A stretch of DNA of 64,000 nucleotides from Xanthobacter autotrophicus Py2 (GTDB lineage: Bacteria; Pseudomonadota; Alphaproteobacteria; Rhizobiales; Xanthobacteraceae), in the NCBI GenBank assembly GCA_000017645.1, contig CP000781.1, positions 3,893,501-3,957,500 on the forward strand, given 5' to 3'. Positions 9,681-17,959 of the stretch are shown piece after piece. The position numbers and the translations under genes were made by a program. Within the stretch, counting starts at the first letter, position 1. Each line of letters starts with the position of its first letter. The notes beneath the pieces were generated by a model, which saw only the letters and a list, made by a program, of their open reading frames with translations, made no database searches and was not told the origin of the DNA.

Positions 9681-10217
9681 TCAGGCTTTCGCTTCCAGCG
9701 CGGCGTCGAGCGCCTTGGTCAGGCGGGGGTCGTCCGGCGTCACCCGCGGCGAGAAGCGGGCGATGACGCGCCCGTCGCGCCCCACCACGAACTTCTCGAA
9801 GTTCCACGAGACGTCGGAGGGGGAGGCGCTCCGGCCTGAGGGGCGCCGGCCCTCCTCGTCGGTGGTTTCGGGCCGGGCTGCCACCAGCGCGTCATAGAGC
9901 GGGTGGCGCGTGGCGCCGACCACCGAGATCTTCTCGAACATGGGGAAGGTGACGCCGTAGGTCAGGCTGCAGAAGCTGGCGATCTCGCTCTCGGTGCCGG
10001 GCTCCTGGGCGCCGAAATCATTGGCCGGGAAGCCGAGGATTTCGAGTCCGTCGCCGTGGCGCGCCTCATACAGCTTTTCCAGTGCCGCATATTGCGGGGT
10101 GAGCCCACACTTGGATGCCACATTGACCACGAGGAGAACCTTGCCCCTGAAGTCACCGAGGGTGGCCGCGGTGCCATCGATGCGTTTCAGGGGGATATCG
10201 AACAGCGCCTGGGACAT
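9681..10217 (-). CDS. Glutathione peroxidase family protein
   Basis: 178 residues of the thioredoxin-fold peroxidase family. The peroxidatic cysteine is in NVASKCGLTPQY, and the Trp-Asn pair is in SWNFEKFVV. The second motif reads FPANDFGAQEPG: many family members have NQFG, with the glutamine being part of the catalytic tetrad, so this protein has Asp there and lacks the usual resolving Cys. That variant is, as I recall, common in a bacterial subgroup. The ATG at 10217 begins the domain. It would reduce hydroperoxides, probably using thioredoxin. Confidence 0.9.
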   Translation of the reverse strand: MSQALFDIPLKRIDGTAATLGDFRGKVLLVVNVASKCGLTPQYAALEKLYEARHGDGLEILGFPANDFGAQEPGTESEIASFCSLTYGVTFPMFEKISVVGATRHPLYDALVAARPETTDEEGRRPSGRSASPSDVSWNFEKFVVGRDGRVIARFSPRVTPDDPRLTKALDAALEAKA

Positions 10218-10308
10218 GGGATCCTGCCGGGATGAATTTTCGTCGGTGCGCAGGCTAGCACACCCTCCGATACCCTGCCGAGGCGCGCGCGCCATGGCGA
10301 GGTCAGGC

Positions 10309-12204
10309 TCAGCGCTCCAGCGCGGAGAGGCGCATGTAGAGGGTCGAGCGAGCGATACCGAGGCGGCGGGCGGCCCGGGAGAGGTTCCCCCCGCAGGCAT
10401 CCACGGCGGCGCGGATGGCAGCTTCCTCCACCGCCTTGAGGTCGGTGGCTCGTGCCGTCCCGGTGGTTTCCTCTCGGATCTCCTGCGGCAGGTCGGCGAT
10501 GTCGATCAGAGCGTCCGCGTCGCAACCGGTGCCGCCCATGGCCACCAGCATATCCACCACGTTGCGCAATTCGCGCACGTTGCCGGGCCACCCATAGGCC
10601 ATGAGCGCCGCGTGGGCGGCCGGCGAGAAGCGGGGCGGGGGAAGGCCGGCGCGGGCTGAGGCACTGCGGCCGAAATGGTCGAGCAACAAGGCCACATCCG
10701 CGCCGCGCTCGCGCAACGGCGGGATGCGCAGGCGCAGCGCGGCGATGCGATAGAACAGGTCCTTGCGGAAGCGCCCAGCCGCCACCTCGCCGGAAAGGTC
10801 ACGGTTGGTCATGGACACGAGGCGCAGGTTGACCCGCCGCCCCGTATGCCCGCCGACGCGGTAGACGACGCCATCCTCCAGCACGCGCAGCAGGTAGGAT
10901 TGCAGCTCCAGCGGCATCTCACCGATCTCGTCGAGGCAGAGCAGCCCGCCGTCCGCTGCCTCCACCTTGCCCTGCTTGCCGGCGGTGTCGGCGCCGGTGA
11001 AGGCGCCTTTCTCGTAGCCGAACAGCTCGCTGGCGATGAGGTCGCGCGGCAGCCCGCCGCAATTGAGCGGCACGAACGGACCGCAAGGCGCGCGCCCGCC
11101 ATGGATGGCGCGGGCGAACACCTCCTTGCCCACCCCGGTCTCGCCTTCGAGCAGGATGGGAAGGCCGCTCTCGGCCATGCGCCGGGCCTTCTCCCGCACC
11201 TCGCGCATCACAGGGCTGTCGCCGATGATGGTCTCGAAGGGCAGTACCTCCGGCTCCCGCGTCGCCTCGCGCATTACCGGACGCGGCTTGCGGGGGGCGT
11301 GCAGCACCACCACGCCGCCGATCTCCTCGCCATCCTCGCGCACGATCTCGACGCTGGCGCCCGGCAGCAGCGCCGCGACGCGTTCGGCCCAGGCGGCCGG
11401 AGCCACATCGTTGAGCGCGGCGAGGCGCCCGTCGGCGATGAAGTGCGCGTTGCGGCGGATCACCTCCTTCAGCGCGCGATCTGTGGAATAGATGAGCGCG
11501 CCGGAGCGGCCGAAGGCGAGGATTTCCTCCGAAAGCCAGAGCGAGCGCTTGGAGAGGAAATGGCGCAGCACCTGTTCGTGCTCCATCTCCATGCGCCGGC
11601 CCAGCACCGCCTCGATCTGCTGGGCGAGGGCCACCGCATGGGCGAGGTTCTGCGGATTGAAGGTATCGGTGGAGCCGGAGACATCCACCGCACCGATCAC
11701 CGCGCCATGGCCGGGATGGCGCACCGGAGCGGCGGCACAGGTCCAGCGCTGAACGCTGGCGCAGAAATGCTCGGCGGCATGGATCTGCACCGGCCGGCCG
11801 CAGGCGAGCGCGGTGCCGATGGCATTGGTGCCGATCTGCGCCTCGCACCACAGGCCGCCGCGCTGGAGCTTCACCTCCTGCCCGGTATCCACCGCCCGCG
11901 CGTCGCCCTCGGTTTCGAGGATGGTGCCCTCGGTGTCGGTGAGGATCAGCATGGAGCGCGCGTCGGAAAGCAGGTGCCGCGCCTCGTCCATGGCCGGGCG
12001 TGCGGCGGCGATCAGCCGGGTGTTCTGCTGGCGGCGGCGATGCAGCTCCGCCTCGCTCACGAGGGGGGCTTCGGACCGGCTCGCCGTGATGGCGTGCTGC
12101 CGCGAGCGCTGCCAGGAGGCCAGCACTGCGGGACGGACGACGGATGAGGCGATGCCGTCCTGGTGAAACGCCTCCCAGGCACGGGCAATCTCGCGATATG
12201 GCAC
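10309..12204 (-). CDS. acxR: Sigma-54-dependent activator of acetone carboxylase (AcoR type)
   Basis: 631 residues: an N-terminal GAF-like sensor region (about 70-205, including GLWCEAQIGTNAIGTAL and ASVQRWTCAAAPV), a sigma-54 AAA+ domain (about 322-550) with Walker A GETGVGKE (354-361), the sigma-54 contact loop GAFTGA (400-405) and Walker B LLCLDEIGEM, then a Fis-type helix-turn-helix (606-626, NLSRAARRLGIARSTLYMRL). It is divergent from acxABC, whose promoter has a sigma-54 signature, so it is the likely acetone-responsive activator. The start is GTG at 12204 with GGAGGG upstream. Confidence 0.92.
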   Translation of the reverse strand: MPYREIARAWEAFHQDGIASSVVRPAVLASWQRSRQHAITASRSEAPLVSEAELHRRRQQNTRLIAAARPAMDEARHLLSDARSMLILTDTEGTILETEGDARAVDTGQEVKLQRGGLWCEAQIGTNAIGTALACGRPVQIHAAEHFCASVQRWTCAAAPVRHPGHGAVIGAVDVSGSTDTFNPQNLAHAVALAQQIEAVLGRRMEMEHEQVLRHFLSKRSLWLSEEILAFGRSGALIYSTDRALKEVIRRNAHFIADGRLAALNDVAPAAWAERVAALLPGASVEIVREDGEEIGGVVVLHAPRKPRPVMREATREPEVLPFETIIGDSPVMREVREKARRMAESGLPILLEGETGVGKEVFARAIHGGRAPCGPFVPLNCGGLPRDLIASELFGYEKGAFTGADTAGKQGKVEAADGGLLCLDEIGEMPLELQSYLLRVLEDGVVYRVGGHTGRRVNLRLVSMTNRDLSGEVAAGRFRKDLFYRIAALRLRIPPLRERGADVALLLDHFGRSASARAGLPPPRFSPAAHAALMAYGWPGNVRELRNVVDMLVAMGGTGCDADALIDIADLPQEIREETTGTARATDLKAVEEAAIRAAVDACGGNLSRAARRLGIARSTLYMRLSALER

Positions 12205-12458
12205 CAGCTCTGCCCTCCGGGCCGGGCGGCGCGGCGTTCCCGAAAGGCGCCGCCTAAGCCGTTGGCCAGCGTGCGCGCCCGCCCGGCTGATCAGCCGGCG
12301 CCGCGCCCGATGGCGGGTTCACTCCCTGACATGCCGCATTCTATCCGCCGGCTTTCACCGTCGGCGGCGGCTTGGTCGGCAAGATAAGCGCAAGTTCGCG
12401 CCCGGAGCAAGGCCCGCAGGCGGTTCCATCCCAGTCGTTCGCGGCTGTCGCCGGCGCC

Positions 12459-12487
12459 CCGGACAACAAGTGTCCGGAAATCGGACA
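12459..12487. promoter_or_regulatory. Candidate AcxR upstream activating site (palindrome plus repeated half-site)
   Basis: CCGGACA (12459-12465) and TGTCCGG (12471-12477) form a perfect 7-bp inverted repeat with a 5-bp centre, and a further CGGACA half-site follows at 12482-12487. It lies about 110-130 bp upstream of the predicted acxA transcription start, the usual place for enhancer sites of sigma-54 activators. Binding by AcxR is inferred. Confidence 0.6.
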
Positions 12488-12505
12488 GTCGAAATCTTCC
12501 ATATT

Positions 12506-12532
12506 ACATGATGCGTTGCACAATAATCATGT
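12506..12532. promoter_or_regulatory. Inverted repeat between acxR and the acxA promoter
   Basis: ACATGAT (12506-12512) and ATCATGT (12526-12532) form a perfect 7-bp inverted repeat with a 13-bp AT-rich spacer, in a locally AT-rich stretch. It could be a second regulator site or part of the acxR promoter. The remaining intergenic sequence from 12205 to 12458 shows nothing I can name. Confidence 0.4.
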
Positions 12533-12562
12533 GAATCCGTGATTTTCTACAGTCGAACGCCT

Positions 12563-12578
12563 CTGGCACGCATCCTGC
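12563..12578 (+). promoter_or_regulatory. Sigma-54 (-24/-12) promoter of acxABC
   Basis: CTGGCACGCATCCTGC matches the sigma-54 consensus: TGGCACG at -24 and CTGC at -12, with the diagnostic GG and GC exactly 10 bp apart. Transcription would start near 12590, about 48 bp before the acxA GTG. The divergent sigma-54 activator gene supports the call. Confidence 0.88.
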
Positions 12579-12637
12579 CACTCCCATGGCGAGCCGGCAC
12601 CGAAAAGTGAGGCCGGCATTAATGGGAGGACAACGGC

Positions 12638-14791
12638 GTGAACGTTCCCGTGGGACACCTGCGCAACGTCCAGGTGCTTGGCATCGATGCCGGCGGCACC
12701 ATGACGGACACTTTCTTCGTGGACCAGGACGGCGACTTCGTCGTCGGCAAGGCCCAGTCCACGCCCCAGAACGAGGCTTTGGGCCTCATCGCCTCGTCTG
12801 AAGACGGGCTCGCCAACTGGGGCATGTCGCTCCACGAGGCGCTGGCCCAGCTTCAGACCGGTGTCTATTCCGGCACCGCGATGCTCAATCGCGTGGTCCA
12901 GCGCAAGGGGCTGAAATGCGGCCTCATCGTCAATCGCGGCATGGAGGATTTCCACCGCATGGGCCGCGCGGTGCAGAGCCACCTCGGCTACGCCTATGAG
13001 GACCGCATCCACCTCAACACCCACCGCTACGATCCCCCGCTCGTCCCGCGCCACCTCACCCGCGGCGTGGTGGAGCGCACCGACATGATCGGCACGCAGG
13101 TGATCCCGCTGCGCGAGGACACGGCGCGGGACGCCGCCCGCGACCTGATCGCGGCCGACGCGGAAGGCATCGTCATCTCGCTGCTGCATTCCTACAAGAA
13201 CCCGGAGAACGAGCGCCGCGTGCGCGACATCGTGCTGGAGGAAGTGGAGAAGAGCGGCAAGAAGATCCCGGTCTTCGCCTCCGCCGATTATTATCCGGTG
13301 CGCAAGGAAACCCACCGCACCAACACCACCATCCTCGAAGGCTACGCCGCCGAGCCCTCGCGGCAGACCCTGTCCAAGATTTCCAACGCCTTCAAGGAGC
13401 GTGGCACCAAGTTCGACTTCCGCGTGATGGCGACCCATGGCGGCACCATCTCCTGGAAGGCGAAGGAGCTGGCGCGCACCATCGTGTCTGGCCCCATCGG
13501 CGGGGTGATCGGCGCGAAATATCTCGGCGAGGTGCTGGGCTACAAGAACATCGCCTGCTCGGACATCGGCGGCACCTCGTTCGACGTGGCGCTGATCACC
13601 CAGGGCGAGATGACCATCAAGAACGATCCGGACATGGCGCGCCTCGTCCTGTCGCTGCCGCTGGTGGCCATGGATTCGGTGGGCGCCGGCGCCGGCTCCT
13701 TCATTCGGCTCGATCCCTATACCCGGGCCATCAAGCTGGGGCCGGATTCGGCCGGCTACCGGGTGGGCGTGTGCTGGAAGGAGAGCGGCATCGAGACGGT
13801 GACCATCTCCGACTGTCACATGGTGCTCGGCTATCTCAACCCCGACAACTTCCTCGGCGGGGCGGTGAAGCTCGATCGCCAGCGCTCGGTGGATGCCATC
13901 AAGGCGCAGATTGCCGATCCGCTCGGCCTGTCGGTCGAGGATGCCGCCGCCGGCGTTATCGAACTGCTCGACAGCGACCTGCGCGACTACCTGCGCTCCA
14001 TGATCTCCGGCAAGGGCTATTCGCCGGCGAGCTTCGTGTGCTTCTCCTATGGCGGCGCCGGCCCGGTGCACACCTATGGCTACACCGAGGGCCTTGGCTT
14101 CGAGGATGTGATCGTTCCGGCCTGGGCGGCGGGCTTCTCCGCCTTCGGCTGCGCGGCGGCGGATTTCGAGTATCGCTACGACAAGTCCCTCGACATCAAC
14201 ATGCCGACGGAGACCCCTGACACCGACAAGGAGAAGGCCGCCGCCACCCTCCAGGCGGCATGGGAGGAACTCACCAAGAACGTGCTCGAAGAGTTCAAGC
14301 TGAACGGCTATTCGGCCGACCAGGTGACGCTCCAGCCCGGCTACCGCATGCAGTATCGCGGGCAGCTCAACGACCTGGAGATAGAGAGCCCGCTGGCGCA
14401 GGCCCACACCGCGGCTGACTGGGACCAGCTGACGGACGCCTTCAACGCCACCTATGGCCGGGTCTATGCCGCCTCCGCCCGCTCGCCGGAGCTGGGCTAT
14501 TCGGTTACCGGCGCCATCATGCGCGGCATGGTGCCGATCCCCAAGCCCAAGATCCCCAAGGAGCCGGAGGAGGGCGAGACCCCGCCGGAGAGCGCCAAGA
14601 TCGGCACCCGCAAGTTCTATCGCAAGAAGCGGTGGGTGGATGCGCAGCTCTATCACATGGAGTCGCTGCGCCCCGGCAACCGGGTGATGGGCCCTGCCGT
14701 GATCGAATCCGACGCCACCACCTTCGTGGTGCCCGACGGCTTCGAGACCTGGCTCGACGGCCACCGCCTGTTCCACCTGCGCGAGGTGTGA
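12638..14791 (+). CDS. acxA: Acetone carboxylase beta subunit
   Basis: 717 residues, the size I recall for the Xanthobacter autotrophicus beta subunit. It is a hydantoinase A/acetone carboxylase-type protein with an ATP-phosphate loop LGIDAGGTMTDTFFVD at 14-29 and a second acetate-kinase-fold motif CSDIGGTSFDVAL, then SYGGAGPVH and PGYRMQYRGQ. The alpha2-beta2-gamma2 complex carboxylates acetone to acetoacetate with ATP hydrolysis; this subunit is the nucleotide-using one. The start is GTG at 12638 with GGGAGGA upstream. It is first in the sigma-54-driven acx operon. Confidence 0.95.
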   Translation: MNVPVGHLRNVQVLGIDAGGTMTDTFFVDQDGDFVVGKAQSTPQNEALGLIASSEDGLANWGMSLHEALAQLQTGVYSGTAMLNRVVQRKGLKCGLIVNRGMEDFHRMGRAVQSHLGYAYEDRIHLNTHRYDPPLVPRHLTRGVVERTDMIGTQVIPLREDTARDAARDLIAADAEGIVISLLHSYKNPENERRVRDIVLEEVEKSGKKIPVFASADYYPVRKETHRTNTTILEGYAAEPSRQTLSKISNAFKERGTKFDFRVMATHGGTISWKAKELARTIVSGPIGGVIGAKYLGEVLGYKNIACSDIGGTSFDVALITQGEMTIKNDPDMARLVLSLPLVAMDSVGAGAGSFIRLDPYTRAIKLGPDSAGYRVGVCWKESGIETVTISDCHMVLGYLNPDNFLGGAVKLDRQRSVDAIKAQIADPLGLSVEDAAAGVIELLDSDLRDYLRSMISGKGYSPASFVCFSYGGAGPVHTYGYTEGLGFEDVIVPAWAAGFSAFGCAAADFEYRYDKSLDINMPTETPDTDKEKAAATLQAAWEELTKNVLEEFKLNGYSADQVTLQPGYRMQYRGQLNDLEIESPLAQAHTAADWDQLTDAFNATYGRVYAASARSPELGYSVTGAIMRGMVPIPKPKIPKEPEEGETPPESAKIGTRKFYRKKRWVDAQLYHMESLRPGNRVMGPAVIESDATTFVVPDGFETWLDGHRLFHLREV

Positions 14792-14810
14792 GGGCAGGTC
14801 AGGACGGGCC

Positions 14811-14918
14811 GTCATGCCCGGGCTTGTCCCGGGCATCCACACCGTGCCGCTCGCGCAACGCTCTGAATGCTGCTCCCAGCCGCGAGGCGTGGATGGCCGG
14901 GACAAGCCCGGCCATGAC
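14811..14918. repeat. Palindromic intergenic element between acxA and acxB
   Basis: Left arm 14811-14840 and right arm 14889-14918 are reverse complements at 28 of 30 positions, separated by 48 bp. Each arm is itself nearly palindromic, reading GTCATGCCCGGGCTTGTCCC and onward. This is the style of the repeated extragenic palindromes common in Rhizobiales. A shorter relative is at 42674-42702. It would form a long hairpin in the acx mRNA. Confidence 0.8.
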
Positions 14919-14971
14919 GACGCGAAGAAGCACGCTCAATCCGAGTCAACGAACTCAAAGGAAACGACCCC

Positions 14972-17302
14972 ATGAACGTGACTGTTGACCAGAGCACCCT
15001 TGCGGGTGCGACGCGCGGCATCGTGCGCGGCGGCGAGACGCTGAAGGAGCATCGCGACCGCCTCATGGCCGCCACCAAGGCCACCGGCCGCTATGCCGGC
15101 CTGAAGACGCTGGAGCTGCGCGAGCGCGAGCCCATCCTCTACAACAAGCTGTTCTCGCGCCTGCGGGCCGGCGTGGTGGATGCCCGCGAGACCGCCAAGA
15201 AGATCGCCGCCTCCCCCATCGTGGAGCAGGAGGGCGAGCTGTGCTTCACCCTCTACAACGCGGCGGGCGACAGCCTTCTCACCTCCACCGGCATCATCAT
15301 CCATGTGGGAACCATGGGTGCCGCGATCAAATACATGATCGAGAACAATTGGGAGGCCAATCCCGGCGTCCACGACAAGGACATCTTCTGCAACAACGAC
15401 AGCCTGATCGGAAACGTCCATCCGTGCGACATCCACACCATCGTGCCCATCTTCTGGGAAGGTGAGCTGATCGGCTGGGTGGGCGGCGTCACCCACGTCA
15501 TCGACACCGGCGCGGTGGGGCCGGGCTCCATGGCCACCGGGCAGGTGCAGCGCTTCGGCGACGGCTATTCCATCACCTGCCGCAAGGTGGGCGCCAACGA
15601 CACCCTGTTCCGCGACTGGCTGCACGAAAGCCAGCGCATGGTGCGCACCACCCGCTACTGGATGCTGGACGAGCGCACCCGCATCGCCGGCTGCCACATG
15701 ATCCGCAAGCTGGTGGAAGAGGTGGTCGCGGAAGAGGGCATCGAGGCCTACTGGAAGTTCGCCTACGAGGCGGTGGAGCACGGCCGGCTCGGGCTCCAGG
15801 CCCGCATCAAGGCCATGACCATCCCCGGCACCTACCGGCAGGTGGGCTTCGTGGATGTGCCCTACGCCCATGAGGACGTGCGGGTGCCCTCCGATTTCGC
15901 CAAGCTCGACACCATCATGCACGCCCCGTGCGAGATGACGATCCGCCGGGACGGCACCTGGCGCCTCGACTTCGAGGGATCGAGCCGCTGGGGCTGGCAC
16001 ACCTACAACGCCCACCAGGTGAGCTTCACCTCGGGCATCTGGGTGATGATGACCCAGACCCTCATCCCCTCCGAGATGATCAATGACGGCGCCGCCTACG
16101 GCACCGAGTTCCGGCTGCCCAAGGGCACCTGGATGAACCCGGACGACCGCCGCGTCGCCTTCTCCTACAGCTGGCACTTCCTGGTCTCGGCCTGGACGGC
16201 GCTGTGGCGGGGCCTGTCGCGCTCCTACTTCGGGCGCGGCTACCTGGAGGAGGTCAACGCCGGCAACGCCAACACCTCCAACTGGCTGCAGGGCGGCGGC
16301 TTCAACCAGTATGACGAGATCCACGCCGTGAACTCGTTCGAGTGCGCCGCCAACGGCACCGGCGCCACCGCGGTGCAGGACGGCCTGTCCCACGCCGCCG
16401 CCATCTGGAACCCGGAAGGCGACATGGGTGACATGGAGATCTGGGAACTGGCCGAGCCGCTGGTCTATCTCGGCCGGCAGATCAAGGCGTCGTCGGGCGG
16501 CTCCGGCAAGTATCGCGGCGGCTGCGGCTTCGAGAGCCTGCGCATGGTCTGGAACGCCAAGGACTGGACCATGTTCTTCATGGGCAACGGCCACATCTCC
16601 TCCGACTGGGGGCTGATGGGCGGTTATCCGGCGGCCTCCGGCTATCGCTTCGCCGCCCACAAGACCAACCTGAAGGAACTGATCGCGTCCGGCGCGGAGA
16701 TCCCGCTCGGCGGCGACACCGATCCGGAGAACCCGACCTGGGACGCCATGCTGCCCGACGCCCAGATCAAGCGCGACAAGCAGGCCATCACCACCGAGGA
16801 GATGTTCTCCGACTACGACCTCTACCTCAACTACATGCGCGGCGGCCCCGGCTTCGGTGATCCGCTCGACCGTGAGCCGCAGGCGGTGGCCGACGACATC
16901 AATGGCGGCTACGTGCTGGAGCGCTTCGCCGGCGAGGTCTATGGCGTCGTGGTGCGGAAGGGCGCGGACGGCCAGTATGGCGTGGACGAGGCCGGCACCG
17001 CCGCCGCCCGCGCGCAGATCCGCAAGGATCGCCTCGCCAAGTCAGTGCCGGTCTCCGAATGGATGAAGGGCGAGCGCGAGAAGATCCTCGCCAAGGATGC
17101 GGGCACGCAGGTGCGGCAGATGTTTGCCGCCTCCTTCAAGCTCGGCCCGCGCTTCGAGAAGGACTTCCGCACCTTCTGGAGCCTGCCCGACAGCTGGACC
17201 CTGCCGGAGGAAGAAATCGGCGTGCCCACCTACGGCTCGCGCTATTCCATGGACATCTCCGAACTGCCCGACGTGCACACCGTGCAGTTCGTGGAGGAAT
17301 GA
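14972..17302 (+). CDS. acxB: Acetone carboxylase alpha subunit
   Basis: 776 residues, again the size I recall for the X. autotrophicus subunit; hydantoinase B family. The region DSLIGNVHPCDIHTIVP holds H150, D153 and H155, and H175 follows in GGVTHVID; to my recollection H150, D153 and H175 are the manganese ligands of the catalytic site. Conserved blocks later include GGGFNQYDE and SSGGSGKYRGGCG. It binds acetone/bicarbonate intermediates in the carboxylase complex. The ATG at 14972 has an AAGGAAA site. It is separated from acxA by a palindromic element and from acxC by a terminator-like hairpin. Confidence 0.95.
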   Translation: MNVTVDQSTLAGATRGIVRGGETLKEHRDRLMAATKATGRYAGLKTLELREREPILYNKLFSRLRAGVVDARETAKKIAASPIVEQEGELCFTLYNAAGDSLLTSTGIIIHVGTMGAAIKYMIENNWEANPGVHDKDIFCNNDSLIGNVHPCDIHTIVPIFWEGELIGWVGGVTHVIDTGAVGPGSMATGQVQRFGDGYSITCRKVGANDTLFRDWLHESQRMVRTTRYWMLDERTRIAGCHMIRKLVEEVVAEEGIEAYWKFAYEAVEHGRLGLQARIKAMTIPGTYRQVGFVDVPYAHEDVRVPSDFAKLDTIMHAPCEMTIRRDGTWRLDFEGSSRWGWHTYNAHQVSFTSGIWVMMTQTLIPSEMINDGAAYGTEFRLPKGTWMNPDDRRVAFSYSWHFLVSAWTALWRGLSRSYFGRGYLEEVNAGNANTSNWLQGGGFNQYDEIHAVNSFECAANGTGATAVQDGLSHAAAIWNPEGDMGDMEIWELAEPLVYLGRQIKASSGGSGKYRGGCGFESLRMVWNAKDWTMFFMGNGHISSDWGLMGGYPAASGYRFAAHKTNLKELIASGAEIPLGGDTDPENPTWDAMLPDAQIKRDKQAITTEEMFSDYDLYLNYMRGGPGFGDPLDREPQAVADDINGGYVLERFAGEVYGVVVRKGADGQYGVDEAGTAAARAQIRKDRLAKSVPVSEWMKGEREKILAKDAGTQVRQMFAASFKLGPRFEKDFRTFWSLPDSWTLPEEEIGVPTYGSRYSMDISELPDVHTVQFVEE

Positions 17303-17311
17303 TCCCTCCAC

Positions 17312-17349
17312 TGGGCGGCGGCGACAGCCGTCGCTGCCGCCCATTTTTT
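17312..17349 (+). terminator. Intrinsic terminator between acxB and acxC
   Basis: A 14-bp stem, TGGGCGGCGGCGAC (17312-17325) against GTCGCTGCCGCCCA (17330-17343) with one G-U pair, closes a 4-nt loop and is followed by six T (17344-17349). It meets the usual criteria for an intrinsic terminator, yet sits inside the acx operon 35 bp before acxC. Confidence 0.8.
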
Positions 17350-17383
17350 CCTTGGAAAACAAACATCAAGTGGAGGAAACACC

Positions 17384-17890
17384 ATGGCCTATACCCGCTC
17401 GAAGATCGTCGATCTCGTGGACGGCAAGATCGATCCCGATACGCTGCACCAGATGCTCTCCACCCCCAAGGACCCGGAGCGCTTCGTGACCTATGTGGAG
17501 ATCCTGCAGGAGCGCATGCCGTGGGATGACAAGATCATCCTGCCGCTCGGCCCCAAGCTCTTCATCGTGCAGCAGAAAGTCTCCAAGAAATGGACCGTGC
17601 GCTGCGAATGCGGCCACGATTTCTGCGACTGGAAGGACAATTGGAAGCTCAGCGCCCGCGTCCATGTTCGCGACACGCCGCAGAAGATGGAGGAGATCTA
17701 TCCCCGCCTCATGGCGCCCACCCCGTCCTGGCAGGTGATCCGGGAGTATTTCTGCCCCGAGTGCGGCACCCTTCACGATGTGGAGGCGCCCACCCCCTGG
17801 TATCCGGTGATCCACGATTTCTCGCCGGATATCGAGGGCTTCTACCAGGAGTGGCTCGGCCTGCCGGTGCCCGAGCGGGCCGACGCCTGA
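17384..17890 (+). CDS. acxC: Acetone carboxylase gamma subunit
   Basis: 168 residues, the size I recall for the gamma subunit. Cysteines in CECGHDFC (C74, C76, C81) and CPEC (C124, C127) look like a structural zinc site, which is known for this subunit. It is required for acetone carboxylation as the third component of the heterohexamer. The ATG at 17384 has a GGAGG site 7 bp upstream. Although it is needed in equal amount with AcxA and AcxB, a strong terminator hairpin precedes it and another follows it. Confidence 0.95.
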   Translation: MAYTRSKIVDLVDGKIDPDTLHQMLSTPKDPERFVTYVEILQERMPWDDKIILPLGPKLFIVQQKVSKKWTVRCECGHDFCDWKDNWKLSARVHVRDTPQKMEEIYPRLMAPTPSWQVIREYFCPECGTLHDVEAPTPWYPVIHDFSPDIEGFYQEWLGLPVPERADA

Positions 17891-17915
17891 CCCCATCGCA
17901 GGATAGGGCAGACGG

Positions 17916-17940
17916 GGGGGCGGGCGACCGCCCCCTTTTT
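17916..17940 (+). terminator. Intrinsic terminator after acxC
   Basis: An 8-bp stem GGGGGCGG / CCGCCCCC with a GCGA loop is followed by five T at 17936-17940, 25 bp after the acxC stop. It separates acxC from the convergent msrQ gene. Confidence 0.85.
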
Positions 17941-17959
17941 CGTGAAGCACAACGCGCGC

